A DNA stretch of 64,000 bases, taken from contig JAJSLM010000001.1 of the NCBI GenBank assembly GCA_026127925.1, positions 1-64,000 on the forward strand, read 5' to 3'. The notes below the pieces were generated by a model, which saw only the letters and a program-made list of their open reading frames with translations, was not told the origin of the DNA and made no database searches. The translations under genes and the position numbers were made by a program. Shown here piece after piece: positions 17,593 to 27,115 of the stretch. The DNA is from Thermoplasmatales archaeon. Its GTDB lineage: Archaea; Thermoplasmatota; Thermoplasmata; Thermoplasmatales; Thermoplasmataceae. Numbering within the stretch: position 1 is the first letter of the stretch; each line of letters opens with the position of its first letter.

Positions 17593-19404
17593 ATGGACTT
17601 AACCCCTGTGGATTACGTACCTGATACTTCTGTTATTATAGATGGCAGATTTACATTATTTATTTCTGAAAGGCAAGGTTCTCGTGTGATTCTTCCAGAG
17701 GCAATGATATCCGAGGTGGAGCACCAGGCCAATGAGGGGCGCTCCACCGGTTTTGCTGCTCTTCAGGAGCTAAAATCTCTGAGAAACATGGCAAGAGAAG
17801 AGAAAATATCCCTTGACACATCCGGAAGAAGGCCTTCAGAGTGGCAGATAAAGAGGGCAAAGAGTGGGGAGATAGACGAGATTATCCGAAATACTGCGGC
17901 GGAACTTGGCGCAGTCCTGGTTACTGGCGATCAGATACAAAGGGACATCGCTCTGATAAAGGGAATAGATGTTCAGTACCTTGAGCCTCTCGTTAAGGAA
18001 CCCAGGAATATAGAAGAGTTCTTCGATGACATGACCAGTTCTGTGCATATCAAGGCTGAAATGGAACCAGTTGCTAAAAAAGGGATCCCCGGCAACGTAA
18101 CACTTGAAAAGTATGATTATAAAGTCTCAAGGAGTGAACTAGAAGATATAGCAAATCATATAGTCAAGAGAGGAAGAAATGAAGAAGGTTCGTTTATAGA
18201 GATTGATGCCCATGGCGCTACCGTGATTCAGCTGAAAAATATTCGAATCGTTATTACTCGACCTCCATTCTCGGATGATCTTGAAATCACGGCTGTCAGG
18301 CCCGTTAAAAAACTCGATATCGAGTACTATCAGTTGACTCCAGAACTTCTTGCAAGACTTTCCGATAAAGCAAACGGGATACTCGTTGCTGGCGGCCCCG
18401 GCCAGGGTAAAAGCACCTTTGTTCAGGCTTTTGCCGATTATCTTAGCTCTCAGAGAAAGATCGTGAAGACAATGGAAAGGCCCAGGGATCTTCAGGTAAG
18501 ACCCGAGATAACGCAATATACCGGTCTCGAGGGATCGATGGAGAAGACAGGTGACATCCTCCTCCTTGTGAGGGAAGATTATACGGTTTTCGATGAAATG
18601 CGTGTCACATCAGACTTTAAGGTTTACTCGGATCTGAGACTCGCCGGTGTTGGAATGATTGGTGTCGTGCACGCGACCCGCGCTATAGACGCAATTCAAA
18701 GGTTCATAGGACGCATAGAACTTGGGATGATTCCGCAGGTTATCGACACAATCATATTCATAGATAAGGGCCAGGTTGCACAGGTGTATTACACATCTTA
18801 CTCTGTGAAGGTCCCAAGTGGAATGAATGAAGAGGATCTTTCCAGGCCGGTGATAGAAGTGAAGGATTTCTACACAAATGAACCAGTTTTTGAGATATAT
18901 ACGTTCGGTGAAGAGATCGTCGTTGTCCCCATTTCGTCTCGTGAAAAGAAGAATCCAGTTTCCAGGATAGCAGAGGATTCTATTCTCAAAGACGTAAGGA
19001 ACATGCTTGGGACAAGCCAGGTCGAAGTAAAGGTCGGCGAAGGAAACAAGCTATCAATATTCACGGATGAAACTCACATTCCAAGACTGATAGGAAGGAA
19101 AGGTGAAACGGTAAACAGCCTCGAAAAAAAATATGGAATGAAAATCGATGTAGAGCCGTTGGAAAAGAAAGATAAAGGAAGAAGGTTTGAGGCAAATGTT
19201 ACCGTAAAGAACAAGATCATATACCTCGAGGTTGGAAAACCAAACACAATGGTGAAATTTTATGTTGATAACATCCTGATTCTTCAGGCCAAAAGCTCCA
19301 ATAAGGGTTTAGTTAAGATTAAGATGATTAGTGATAACGGAGCGGCTATCTACAACTACATAAAGGCAGGGAAAAAGATAGAATACGGATATGTAAATGA
19401 ATGA
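17593..19404 (+). CDS. PIN-domain ATPase with KH-like C-terminus (PINA family)
   Basis: Archaeal PINA is a hexameric ATPase that promotes Holliday-junction branch migration. Domains in order: an N-terminal PIN domain (residues 1 to about 135) with VPDTSVIIDG, the acidic E42/E45 region and LVTGDQIQRDIA; a PilT/VirB11-like RecA ATPase (about 240-420) with Walker A GGPGQGKST (about 265), YTVFDEMR (Walker B, about 335) and GVVHATRAIDAIQRF; and a C-terminal KH-type segment (about 480-540) with IPRLIGRKGETVNSLEKKYG, followed by a further beta-rich tail. The length of 603 aa matches the family. It is divergent to the asparagine-synthase-like gene. Confidence 0.9.
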   Translation: MDLTPVDYVPDTSVIIDGRFTLFISERQGSRVILPEAMISEVEHQANEGRSTGFAALQELKSLRNMAREEKISLDTSGRRPSEWQIKRAKSGEIDEIIRNTAAELGAVLVTGDQIQRDIALIKGIDVQYLEPLVKEPRNIEEFFDDMTSSVHIKAEMEPVAKKGIPGNVTLEKYDYKVSRSELEDIANHIVKRGRNEEGSFIEIDAHGATVIQLKNIRIVITRPPFSDDLEITAVRPVKKLDIEYYQLTPELLARLSDKANGILVAGGPGQGKSTFVQAFADYLSSQRKIVKTMERPRDLQVRPEITQYTGLEGSMEKTGDILLLVREDYTVFDEMRVTSDFKVYSDLRLAGVGMIGVVHATRAIDAIQRFIGRIELGMIPQVIDTIIFIDKGQVAQVYYTSYSVKVPSGMNEEDLSRPVIEVKDFYTNEPVFEIYTFGEEIVVVPISSREKKNPVSRIAEDSILKDVRNMLGTSQVEVKVGEGNKLSIFTDETHIPRLIGRKGETVNSLEKKYGMKIDVEPLEKKDKGRRFEANVTVKNKIIYLEVGKPNTMVKFYVDNILILQAKSSNKGLVKIKMISDNGAAIYNYIKAGKKIEYGYVNE

Positions 19405-19467
19405 ATGTAACTCGTTGCTATCGGCCGCTCTGGGCAGGTATTTCCTGCAATAGTTTAAGGAGAAAGG

Positions 19468-20385
19468 ATGAGGACAAAATGCACGCGCTGCAATAATGAC
19501 GCCGTTTACGAGGCAAAGTACAGCGGAGAATATTTGTGTGCAAAGCACTTCATCGAATCTTTTGAAAGAAGAGTAAAGAAGGAATTAAGGGATCAAATCG
19601 ATTTTTTCAATAATCCTGTGAGTATCTCTGTTGCAATATCTGGCGGTAAAGACAGTTCCGTTACTCTTTATGTTCTGTCACAAATGTTCGTTGGCAGGAA
19701 AGATGTGGTTTTGAAAGCATTTACAATTGATGAAGGAATCCAAGGTTATCGGGATTCGGGCTTAGAAAATGCAGTAAAATTGTCAGCAGAGTTGGGGGTA
19801 CCGCATTCGATTATCTCTTTCAAAGATCAATTCAATACTACAATGGATCATATTGTCTCAGAACATCCTGACATAATACCGTGCTCAAGATGCGGGCCAA
19901 TGAGACGTCAGCTCATGGACCTTGAAAGTTCAGAACTCAATACTGATTATGTTGCACTTGGTCTCAATTTGGACGACTACTCACAGTCTATATTGATGAA
20001 TGTTGCAAGGGGTGATGCCGAGAGGTTCGTGAGGATGGCACCACACAGGGAAAGGAAAGAAGGAATGACAAGACGTATCCTCCCTTTGCGTAGGATCCCA
20101 GAAAAAGAAGTCGTAATATATGCAATATTGAAAGGAATACATTTCGATTCTTCCTGGTGCCCTTATTATGGGAAGGCCCAAAGAAACACTTTCAGGAGCA
20201 TTATTAATGAACTGGAAGACCGATCCCCTGGAACAAAATTTGCAATAATGAATTTTTCTGATAAGCTTAAGAAGATGCTGGAATCCAAATCAGGAGCACC
20301 GGAGCTTCAACGATGCAAAATATGTGGAAAACCATCTTCCAGTGATATATGTTCTGTGTGCAAAGGTCTGGAAATATTCGAATAG
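19468..20385 (+). CDS. tRNA 2-thiolation protein (TtuA/Ncs6 family)
   Basis: The enzyme activates tRNA uridine with ATP for sulfur insertion. An N-terminal zinc finger (CTRCNNDAVY...LCAKH, residues 4-25), the PP-loop SGGKDSSVTLYVL (about 58-70), the CSRCGPMRR box (about 137-145, sulfur/Fe-S site) and LGLNLDDYSQSILMN (about 162) are present. A C-terminal zinc finger (CKICGKPSSSDICSVC, about 285-300) completes the family architecture. At 305 aa it is normal. An AAGGAG-like motif precedes the ATG. It shares orientation with PINA upstream (63 nt gap). Confidence 0.9.
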   Translation: MRTKCTRCNNDAVYEAKYSGEYLCAKHFIESFERRVKKELRDQIDFFNNPVSISVAISGGKDSSVTLYVLSQMFVGRKDVVLKAFTIDEGIQGYRDSGLENAVKLSAELGVPHSIISFKDQFNTTMDHIVSEHPDIIPCSRCGPMRRQLMDLESSELNTDYVALGLNLDDYSQSILMNVARGDAERFVRMAPHRERKEGMTRRILPLRRIPEKEVVIYAILKGIHFDSSWCPYYGKAQRNTFRSIINELEDRSPGTKFAIMNFSDKLKKMLESKSGAPELQRCKICGKPSSSDICSVCKGLEIFE

Positions 20386-20476
20386 TACATACCGATAATG
20401 GACGGCGGAGATGCTTATTGATCGGAAATCTTTATTACAATCAGCAAGATTTTCGCCGCGATAAATATCTGTCTAG

Positions 20477-20551
20477 GGGGCTGTAGCTTAGCATGGTTTG
20501 AGCACCCGGCTGATAACCGGGAGGCCACCGGTTCAAATCCGGTCAGCCCCA
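20477..20551 (+). tRNA. tRNA-Ile (anticodon GAT)
   Basis: The cloverleaf is complete: acceptor GGGGCTG/CAGCCCC, anticodon stem CCCGG/CCGGG around loop CTGATAA giving anticodon GAT, T-arm CCGGTTCAAATCCGG and discriminator A. CCA is not encoded. No intron is present. Confidence 0.95.
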
Positions 20552-20791
20552 TCGCCTTAACTCATGCGTTTATCGCTTCTTTCTATTTGCACGGAAATTT
20601 TAAGGTTACACAATGAACTCGGAACCTGAGAAGTCGGTGTAGTCTAGTTTTTCAATTGAAAATGTACATCACTCGCAAAGTGTACTCAGAATTCAAGCTG
20701 AATTGTCATGATGCGAAGTTAGAATTAATTAAAAATGATGCTATTTTTGTTAGATTATTAATTTCTTTTATATTGATGAATTAGGATATGT

Positions 20792-20799
20792 ATTTATAA
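20792..20799 (+). promoter_or_regulatory. TATA box of the EncFtn-like gene
   Basis: TTTATAAC predicts a transcript start near 20820, which is after the ATG at 20815 and just before GGTGAT and the ATG at 20830. This decides the start codon of the ferritin-like gene. Confidence 0.5.
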
Positions 20800-20829
20800 C
20801 CTATATGGAATTATATGTATGGTGATAAA

Positions 20830-21114
20830 ATGCCGAGGTACGAAGTAGCGGAAGATTTGAGCGAAAAAATAAAGGATCTGAGCAGGGCAAGGCAATCCCT
20901 GATTGAAGAGATAGAGGCAATGATGTTTTACGACGAAAGATCCGACGCTACAAAGGACAACGACTTAAAGTACGTCATGGAGCATAATCGTGACGATGAG
21001 AAGGAGCATGCAGTGCTGTTGTTAGAATGGCTGAGAAGGCATGATCCTGCATTGGACAAAGAGCTTAAGGAGATACTATTCTCCAAAAAGAACATAAAAG
21101 AACTTGGAGACTAA
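20830..21114 (+). CDS. Encapsulated-ferritin-type protein (EncFtn family), no encapsulin nearby
   Basis: The 94-residue protein follows the EncFtn pattern closely: the first iron-ligand helix IEEIEAMMFYDERSDA (about 24-39), then EHNRDDEKEHAVLLLEWLRR (about 51-70) with the second Glu and His ligands, and LKEILF. EncFtn forms an annular decamer with ferroxidase sites between subunits and normally works inside an encapsulin shell. Here the C-terminus stops at KELGD with no obvious encapsulin-targeting peptide, and no encapsulin gene is in this window. The ATG at 20830 follows GGTGAT; the frame also has an ATG at 20815. Confidence 0.88.
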   Translation: MPRYEVAEDLSEKIKDLSRARQSLIEEIEAMMFYDERSDATKDNDLKYVMEHNRDDEKEHAVLLLEWLRRHDPALDKELKEILFSKKNIKELGD

Positions 21115-21189
21115 ACTGTTATTTTCATCAGCTTTCTCCAGAAACATATTTTTTGTGAAATAATTTATTTAGCCGTATCATAACGGGTC

Positions 21190-21636
21190 ATGCTTAGTGA
21201 AGACTGTGTATTTTGCCAGAACGTAATAAAGAAAAGGGATGCATTTGTAATCTATGAGAACGAGAATGTGCTGGCATTTATGGACAAATTCCCAGTTGAA
21301 CCTGGTCATGTTCTCGTAATCCCCAAAAGCCATTTTGAAAACATACTAGACATTAATTATGACCTCTATCTTGAGGTTCACAGGGTATCTAAGTTATTGT
21401 GTCTCCCAGTCATAAGGGCACTCCATGCTGATGCAATTAACGTTGGACAGAACAATGGCACTTGCGCGAATCAGAGAGTTTTCCATTATCATGTCCACCT
21501 GATTCCGCGATTCTGTGGCAGGGAAATCGGGTGGAAAGCCAGGAATTCTGCTTCTGATGATGAACTGGATGAGATTTCAGAAAGAATAAAAGCTGAGATT
21601 GGCAATTCGGATAAAACTATACCAAAATTAAAATGA
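21190..21636 (+). CDS. HIT-family nucleotide hydrolase/transferase
   Basis: The N-terminal zinc-type pair CVFCQNVI (residues 6-13), LAFMDKFPVEPGHVLVIPKSH (about 26-47) and the histidine triad HYHVHLIPR (about 97-105) define a HIT protein of the Hint/FHIT-like class. Such enzymes hydrolyse nucleoside phosphoramidates or adenylated compounds. At 148 aa it is a single-domain member. A T/A-rich TATA-like element around 21160-21169 lies about 25 nt upstream, consistent with a leaderless message. Confidence 0.9.
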   Translation: MLSEDCVFCQNVIKKRDAFVIYENENVLAFMDKFPVEPGHVLVIPKSHFENILDINYDLYLEVHRVSKLLCLPVIRALHADAINVGQNNGTCANQRVFHYHVHLIPRFCGREIGWKARNSASDDELDEISERIKAEIGNSDKTIPKLK

Positions 21637-21685
21637 TAGAATAATATTGTGATCCAAGAAAATGGAAAAAATTGGAGATTAAATT

Positions 21686-22276
21686 ATGAAAAGCATAGAA
21701 GAATTATATTCGAGAGCTCTTGATATGAAGAACAAGGGCATGTCGGACAAGGAGATATCCACGGAACTGCATCTTTCTGTTGGAACTGTGACATGGCTGC
21801 TTAGCAAGGAGTTTTTCAAAGAAACAAAGGTGAAAGATGTCAAGATTGGCTGGAGATCTATCGGTGTCACCGGAAACAGGATAAGTGCAGTTTCAGAAGT
21901 CATTACAGATATAATAGAAGAGGAATCAAAAAGGAATAACTTTGAAGTTGACGCTATACTCGGGATAACGATAAACGGTATTCCATATGCTACCATGGTC
22001 TCTTATTTCATGGACAAGGAATTGATAGTCTACAGGCCACACCCGTCCAGGAAGGAAGGGTTCTTCAGCAGTAATTTTGCGAGTGTACGTGGAAAAACTG
22101 TTGTGATACTTGATGACGTCGTTAGCACTGGCGAGACTCTCAAGAGGGCAATACTTGATGTTAAAAATGAGGGTGGCAAACCATCACTCTGTGTTGTTCT
22201 TGCGTCCAAATTGCAAGGCGATGAGGTCTCCGATGTGAGAGTAAGGTCACTCATAAGAACGAATCTCATAGGTTAA
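21686..22276 (+). CDS. gfcR: GfcR-like regulator: HTH plus orotate-phosphoribosyltransferase-like domain
   Basis: Residues 1-50 carry a helix-turn-helix ([21 protein letters not shown]). Residues about 55-196 form a type I phosphoribosyltransferase fold with the PRPP loop [17 protein letters not shown] (about 137-153). This two-domain architecture is that of archaeal GfcR, a PyrE-like transcription regulator shown in Haloferax to control glycolytic genes; whether the same targets apply here is inference. It is 13 nt upstream of lysS and likely cotranscribed. Confidence 0.8.
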   Translation: MKSIEELYSRALDMKNKGMSDKEISTELHLSVGTVTWLLSKEFFKETKVKDVKIGWRSIGVTGNRISAVSEVITDIIEEESKRNNFEVDAILGITINGIPYATMVSYFMDKELIVYRPHPSRKEGFFSSNFASVRGKTVVILDDVVSTGETLKRAILDVKNEGGKPSLCVVLASKLQGDEVSDVRVRSLIRTNLIG

Positions 22277-22289
22277 AAAGGTTAACACG

Positions 22290-23807
22290 ATGCATTGGGC
22301 TGACGCATTTACCAAAGATCTTTATCCCGGAGATCAGATTATATCAACCGGGATATCTCCCTCAGGGCCGATACACGTAGGGAACATGCGGGAGATTCTG
22401 ACAGGGGCCTTTATTTTTCAGGCTGCTGAAGATGCAGGTATGAAATCGGAGCTTCTGTATCTCTGCGACGACATGGATCCACTGAGAAAGGTATACCCTT
22501 TCCTTGATCAATCATATTCAAGATATGTTGGAATGCCGTTGTACCGGATCCCAGCTCCAGACGGTAATGGAAGCTATTCCGATTACTTTCTAAGGCCTTT
22601 CATTGAAACTCTGGACATTATAAATGTCCATCCTAGAGTCATAAGATCATCGGAGCTCTATAGGGATGGCATCCTGATGAAGGCTATTGATATAGCACTC
22701 AATAATAGTGAGAGGATAGCGAGAATTCTGAAGGATGTCTCGGGCAGGGGGCTTGAACCTTCCTGGGCCCCATACAACGCCATCTGTGCATCCTGTGGGC
22801 GAATCAATACAACAACTATGGTTTCCTACAAGTATCCGTACGTCGAATATACGTGCAAGTGCGGCTATTCCGGTACGGCAGATATAGGGAGAGATCAGGG
22901 CAAGCTTCCCTGGAGGATAGAGTGGCCTGCAAAATGGTACGCTCTTTCCGTTACCGCCGAGCCTTTTGGCAAAGATCACGGGGCGCCTGGCGGTTCCTAT
23001 GATACTGGAAAAGAGATCGCAACACTGATATACCGTATAAACCCTCCAAAACCACTTGTTTACGAAAGGATTATGCTGAAAGGGAAGGGTGCCATGCATT
23101 CCTCAACAGGCATTGCGATTCCAGCAAGAGAACTCGTTGAATCGGCTCCTCCAGAATTGCTCAGATTTCTCATAGCACGTATACAGCCCGCGAGGCACAT
23201 AGATTTTGATCCTGGTCTTGGAATCCTGAATCTTGCGGACGAATACGAGAAGTACAGGGAAGCGTACTTCGGGAAGGAAAAGAGCAACAATCCTGATGCA
23301 TCCAGGATTTATGAGTTAAGCAGGGTTAGGCCGGAAAATGAAGCAGAATTTATTAGCTTCAGGCACCTGATAACACTCTTGCAGATATATCCGGAGGAGT
23401 CAAGTCTTCGTGACGCGCTAAAAAGGAGTGGCATCGATGCAGACAAAATTGGAGAGTCATTCCATAAAATGGTCAATACAGCTAGCAACTGGCTTCAAAA
23501 TTATGCCCCAGAAGAGGTAAAATTTAGTGTCTTGAAAGAAACGTCTCCTATAGTTTTGAATGAGGGCGAGAAAAAACTCCTTGAAGAATTCCTCTCTAGA
23601 CTCAATGGTGCGTCATGGGATGCAGATACGTTGCATGACCTGTTACATGAAGCAATAAAGAGCCGGAATTACGATCCGAAGGACGGCTTTGCCCTCTTTT
23701 ACAGAGTTCTAATCGGAAAGGAGAGAGGGCCACGTCTCGGTTATTTTCTTTCGCATCTGGATAAGAACACGATCATTGCAAGGATAAAATTTGTAATTTC
23801 GCAATAA
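22290..23807 (+). CDS. lysS: Class I lysyl-tRNA synthetase
   Basis: Class I LysRS charges tRNA-Lys in most archaea. The Rossmann HIGH equivalent is PIHVGNMREI (about 26-35), zinc ligands are CASCGR...CKCGY (about 168-194), WRIEWPAKW and FGKDHGAPGGSYDTG (about 210-247) are family marks, and the KMSKS equivalent is KGKGAMHSSTG (about 267). The helical anticodon-binding region fills the C-terminal half. 505 aa is normal. It follows the GfcR-like gene at 13 nt. Confidence 0.95.
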   Translation: MHWADAFTKDLYPGDQIISTGISPSGPIHVGNMREILTGAFIFQAAEDAGMKSELLYLCDDMDPLRKVYPFLDQSYSRYVGMPLYRIPAPDGNGSYSDYFLRPFIETLDIINVHPRVIRSSELYRDGILMKAIDIALNNSERIARILKDVSGRGLEPSWAPYNAICASCGRINTTTMVSYKYPYVEYTCKCGYSGTADIGRDQGKLPWRIEWPAKWYALSVTAEPFGKDHGAPGGSYDTGKEIATLIYRINPPKPLVYERIMLKGKGAMHSSTGIAIPARELVESAPPELLRFLIARIQPARHIDFDPGLGILNLADEYEKYREAYFGKEKSNNPDASRIYELSRVRPENEAEFISFRHLITLLQIYPEESSLRDALKRSGIDADKIGESFHKMVNTASNWLQNYAPEEVKFSVLKETSPIVLNEGEKKLLEEFLSRLNGASWDADTLHDLLHEAIKSRNYDPKDGFALFYRVLIGKERGPRLGYFLSHLDKNTIIARIKFVISQ

Positions 23808-23818
23808 TACCCTAAATT

Positions 23819-24316
23819 TCATCTTTTTATAGTCTTCAGTTTATTTAATGTCTGAGATGGGGCATTCCAGTCCGCGCTCATTTCTTCAGACGAGCGATTT
23901 ATCTTTTCCAAAATCTTTTTCATCTGCAGAAGTTCCTCGTCGCTTAGGTCACTGAGAGTTTTTTCAAGTATGTGCCTGAAAAGCTTGCTCCCCTCCTCAA
24001 CAGCCCTTTTTCCTTTCTGAGTAATGGAGACCATAACTATTCTCTTGTCATTAGTGCTCTTTTTCTTCGTAACGTAACCTCTGCTCTCCATCTCAGCCAC
24101 TACCCCGGTAATCCATGCACCGGACACGTCTAGCTCATCAGCTATCACGTTTATAGGCGCGTTTCCGAGATCCTTAAGGATCCCGAGTATCCTTATCTCA
24201 AAGGACTTGAGCGCATAGTTGTCCGTTTCTTGTTTTATTATTCTTTTAACGTTTTTAGTGACTCTGGAAATAAGTGTCCACATCTCCAAGAACTCGTCAC
24301 TCTGATCTGTGTTCAT
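23819..24316 (-). CDS. MarR-family transcriptional regulator
   Basis: A winged helix-turn-helix spans about residues 40-110: [39 protein letters not shown], then a wing with [19 protein letters not shown]. MarR proteins repress transport operons and release DNA on binding small ligands. The start overlaps the stop of the MFS gene by 4 nt, so transporter and regulator are one transcript, and autoregulation through the palindrome at 26353-26370 is likely (inference). Confidence 0.88.
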   Translation of the reverse strand: MNTDQSDEFLEMWTLISRVTKNVKRIIKQETDNYALKSFEIRILGILKDLGNAPINVIADELDVSGAWITGVVAEMESRGYVTKKKSTNDKRIVMVSITQKGKRAVEEGSKLFRHILEKTLSDLSDEELLQMKKILEKINRSSEEMSADWNAPSQTLNKLKTIKR

Positions 24317-26322
24317 TTCTTACCCCTGGATGCAGTTTTTGTGTTGCTCCTTTTGTTTGAGTCCGCTTTCTGCACTTTCCGTTTCTTTCTGCTCCTAGGC
24401 GGAGAGGTCCTGGTCTTTACATTCCGAGGCCTTTTTACAACGCCCATGCTACTGGGTGGATCATTAGAAGTAACATTGTGATCCTTTGCATATATATTCA
24501 CAACTGATCGATCAGGGTTTTCCTTCTTAGCAGAATCTGGCGTCAATATTTGAGGATCTGCGGTTGGGACCTCAGTTTCTATGTTGGTGCTTGGAGTTAC
24601 TGTTGGCATGCTCTCTTTCTCGAGATCTTCGTTCGTTTCAAACACATCCTCATTATTCTCTCCGTGAACGTATCTTTTCCCCCTTATGGCAGATAGTATT
24701 GCAGCCAGAACAAGTATGCCAGCTCCAACGTAGAAGGACATTCGCAGGGCACCCATGAATGCAGGTGCCAATGCGTGTGGGAACCAGTACTTACCGTATA
24801 AGGTAGTGAGAGTTCCAGGTGCAATGTTGGAAAGGAATGCAGGAGGCAGGGAAGATGCTATCGTCTTCATCGGGTTGTAACCAAGAAACGCTGAGAATAG
24901 AGCGGACGTTGGTGGGATTTTGTCAAATACTGGAACCAGAACCTGGGCACCGACAGAAGTCAATGCCGATCTGAACGATCCTGCCATTGTTGTAGCTAGA
25001 ACAAGTAAGACTATAGTGAAGAATATTCCCATGCTTGTGGTTTGGCCTGTGTTCTGAAGTGTTGTCCTCATCCCAGATCCGGTTCCACGATCATGCGGTG
25101 GGAGTGAATTCATTATAGCAGCAATGTTTGGTGCAGCAAATAACCCCATACCTGAACCGAATACAAAAAGTGTAACTCCGAATTCCCAGTAGACGAAATC
25201 GTATGGGAGAAGACTCAGAAACATCATAGCCACAGCAGAAACTATCATCCCAAGAGTGGTCAAAAATCGAGCTCCCATTTTATCTGACAATGCTCCACTT
25301 ATTGGGCCCGAAACAGCGAACCCGAGCATCATCGGTATCATGTAAATTCCAGCCCAGAAAGGTACACTACTGTAGGAATATCCATGAAGCGGAAGCCATA
25401 TTCCCTGTAGAAGAATTATCAGCATGAACATTACGCCACCCATAGCCATACTCTGAAGAAGGCCAGCAAAACTTCCAGCGGAAAATGCCCTGACTTCAAA
25501 AAGTTTCATCTTGAACATGGGCTGATCCACATATTGTTCTATAAAGATGAAAGCTACGAGAAGGATTGCGCCAATTATCATTGAAAGCTTTACCCATGGA
25601 TTACCCCATCCCATGCTTGACCCATTATAAGGCATCAAGCCATAGGTTACTCCCAGCAGTATCAGGGTCAAGCCTCCTGCAAAAGTGGCGTTCCCGGGTA
25701 CGTCTATCTTCTGATCTGAATGCCTGACTGCATTATCTTTTAATTTTGCATATGACCATACAGTTCCAAGCAGCCCTACCGGTACACTAACAAGAAATAC
25801 ATACCTCCAATTGATCGCGGCAAGTAAACCCCCCAGTATGAGCCCTACAAGGGATCCTGCAAGACCCGCGACCTGATTTATGCCCATGGCCTTTCCACGT
25901 TCACTTGACGGAAAACTGTCAGTTATTATTGCTGCAGAATTTGCGAACAGGAAAGCAGCTCCAACAGCTTGAATCATCCTGAAAATGATCAGGCCCATGG
26001 CTTCTGGATCCCCCTTAGCCGGAATCAGATTCGGAGTAAAGAACAACAATATTGAACCTACAGTGAATATGAGAAAACCAAAGTTGAATAAACGCACTCT
26101 TCCAAAAATATCCGAAAGTCTCCCCACAGTTACGAGAAGAACTGCAGTAACAACCATATATCCCATCAGAATCCAGAGCAAATATTCAAACGAATTAAAT
26201 GGGTCCAGATTAATTCCTCTGAAGATCGCAGGGAGTGAAATCAACATGATCGTTCCGTTGATTGAAGCCATCAAAACGCCAATGGTTGTGTTTGACAATG
26301 CAACCCACTTATACTGAACCAT
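24313..26322 (-). CDS. MFS drug/solute exporter (DHA2, 14-TM) with long basic tail
   Basis: There are about 14 hydrophobic segments over residues 10-545. The DHA2 marks are [17 protein letters not shown] (motif A, about 68-84) and the region [20 protein letters not shown] (motif C-like, about 141-160). The C-terminal 110 residues are cytoplasmic, first acidic and Pro/Thr rich, then strongly Lys/Arg rich ([14 protein letters not shown], ending SRGKK). Such a tail is unusual for the family. It is followed by the overlapping MarR gene. Confidence 0.88.
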   Translation of the reverse strand: MVQYKWVALSNTTIGVLMASINGTIMLISLPAIFRGINLDPFNSFEYLLWILMGYMVVTAVLLVTVGRLSDIFGRVRLFNFGFLIFTVGSILLFFTPNLIPAKGDPEAMGLIIFRMIQAVGAAFLFANSAAIITDSFPSSERGKAMGINQVAGLAGSLVGLILGGLLAAINWRYVFLVSVPVGLLGTVWSYAKLKDNAVRHSDQKIDVPGNATFAGGLTLILLGVTYGLMPYNGSSMGWGNPWVKLSMIIGAILLVAFIFIEQYVDQPMFKMKLFEVRAFSAGSFAGLLQSMAMGGVMFMLIILLQGIWLPLHGYSYSSVPFWAGIYMIPMMLGFAVSGPISGALSDKMGARFLTTLGMIVSAVAMMFLSLLPYDFVYWEFGVTLFVFGSGMGLFAAPNIAAIMNSLPPHDRGTGSGMRTTLQNTGQTTSMGIFFTIVLLVLATTMAGSFRSALTSVGAQVLVPVFDKIPPTSALFSAFLGYNPMKTIASSLPPAFLSNIAPGTLTTLYGKYWFPHALAPAFMGALRMSFYVGAGILVLAAILSAIRGKRYVHGENNEDVFETNEDLEKESMPTVTPSTNIETEVPTADPQILTPDSAKKENPDRSVVNIYAKDHNVTSNDPPSSMGVVKRPRNVKTRTSPPRSRKKRKVQKADSNKRSNTKTASRGKK

Positions 26323-26352
26323 TTGTAATCGTCCCGAAATACTGACTATGTA

Positions 26353-26370
26353 TTAATAGTTAACTAATAA
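26353..26370. promoter_or_regulatory. Imperfect palindrome, candidate MarR operator
   Basis: TTAATAGTTAACTAATAA is an 18-bp palindrome with 16 matching positions, with a perfect core TAGTTAACTA. It lies 31 nt upstream of the MFS start at 26322, where the minus-strand promoter must be, and could be bound by the MarR protein encoded at the end of that operon. This is inference from position. Confidence 0.45.
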
Positions 26371-26430
26371 CTAACTACTTAGTAATTGAAAAGCATTTTA
26401 TATCTAACCGCGATGTCGTCCTGATTTACG

Positions 26431-27045
26431 ATGATGTCAAAGAGCATTAGTATGACCATTGCTGTGGTTGTGCTGTTAGTATTTGCCGGAATGACCTATT
26501 TTACTATAGAAAAAACCTCTGCAACAGTATCTCTTTCGGAGAAAGGTTACTTGAATGTCACACTGCTTGATATAAACGGAAAACAAGTGAACTCGTCACA
26601 GGAATCTCAAATTGCTTCAGTCTTTAACTCCAATGATACTATAACGATTGGACTTAAGGTTGTAACAAATTCAACCTCGATTTATTTGTTTGACGTGTCG
26701 CCATTGAACAATACAACGAATACATGGACAAACACCACTGAGATATCTATGTTCGACAATGCGACGTATAACATAATCTATACCAATGGTTCGAAGACTC
26801 CCGTTTATTATTATCCAAAATTAACTGTTACAAGCAACTATATCCGTTACAACATTACGAACCCTGATAGTTTGAACGAGACTGTGTACATAAATCTCAC
26901 TCTATCTATAGATCCAAAGGGTTTCGATAAAATGAATCCGTCGAATCCAATGCAAGGAATCATAAATCCCTATATTACGAAAATCATTGGAATTTCCAGC
27001 AACGGTGGTGGCGGAGGAACAGGATTCGCCATAATTAAAGTCTAG
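26431..27045 (+). CDS. Secreted or membrane-anchored Asn/Thr-rich protein, function unknown
   Basis: A hydrophobic segment at residues about 8-25 is followed by an extracellular domain of about 175 residues with many N-glycosylation sequons (for example NVT, NNT, NTT, NGS, NLT). It has the look of a small type II-anchored pseudopilin-like or beta-sandwich surface protein, ending in a Gly-rich stretch (SNGGGGGTG). Composition fits an extracytoplasmic protein of an acidophile. No enzymatic motif is visible. The start may also be the next codon (26434). Confidence 0.6.
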   Translation: MMSKSISMTIAVVVLLVFAGMTYFTIEKTSATVSLSEKGYLNVTLLDINGKQVNSSQESQIASVFNSNDTITIGLKVVTNSTSIYLFDVSPLNNTTNTWTNTTEISMFDNATYNIIYTNGSKTPVYYYPKLTVTSNYIRYNITNPDSLNETVYINLTLSIDPKGFDKMNPSNPMQGIINPYITKIIGISSNGGGGGTGFAIIKV

Positions 27046-27047
27046 TC

Positions 27048-27073
27048 AAAGGGAAATTTATAACGTTCCCTTT
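27048..27073. promoter_or_regulatory. Inverted repeat bracketing the metG TATA box
   Basis: AAAGGGAA (27048-27055) and TTCCCTTT (27066-27073) are exact inverted arms on either side of TTTATAA (27057-27062 region), the probable TATA box of metG. A third AGGGAA copy follows at 27078-27083. The arrangement would suit a repressor dimer competing with TBP. Confidence 0.4.
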
Positions 27074-27091
27074 CATGAGGGAAATAATTAT

Positions 27092-27109
27092 CCTGCATTA
27101 CAATGCAGG
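27092..27109 (+). promoter_or_regulatory. Leader hairpin upstream of metG
   Basis: CCTGCATT and AATGCAGG are perfect 8-nt inverted arms with only AC between them, ending 6 nt before the GTG start of metG. If transcription starts near 27085, the hairpin forms in the 5' leader and could limit ribosome access. Function is inferred. Confidence 0.4.
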
Positions 27110-27115
27110 GGTCGG

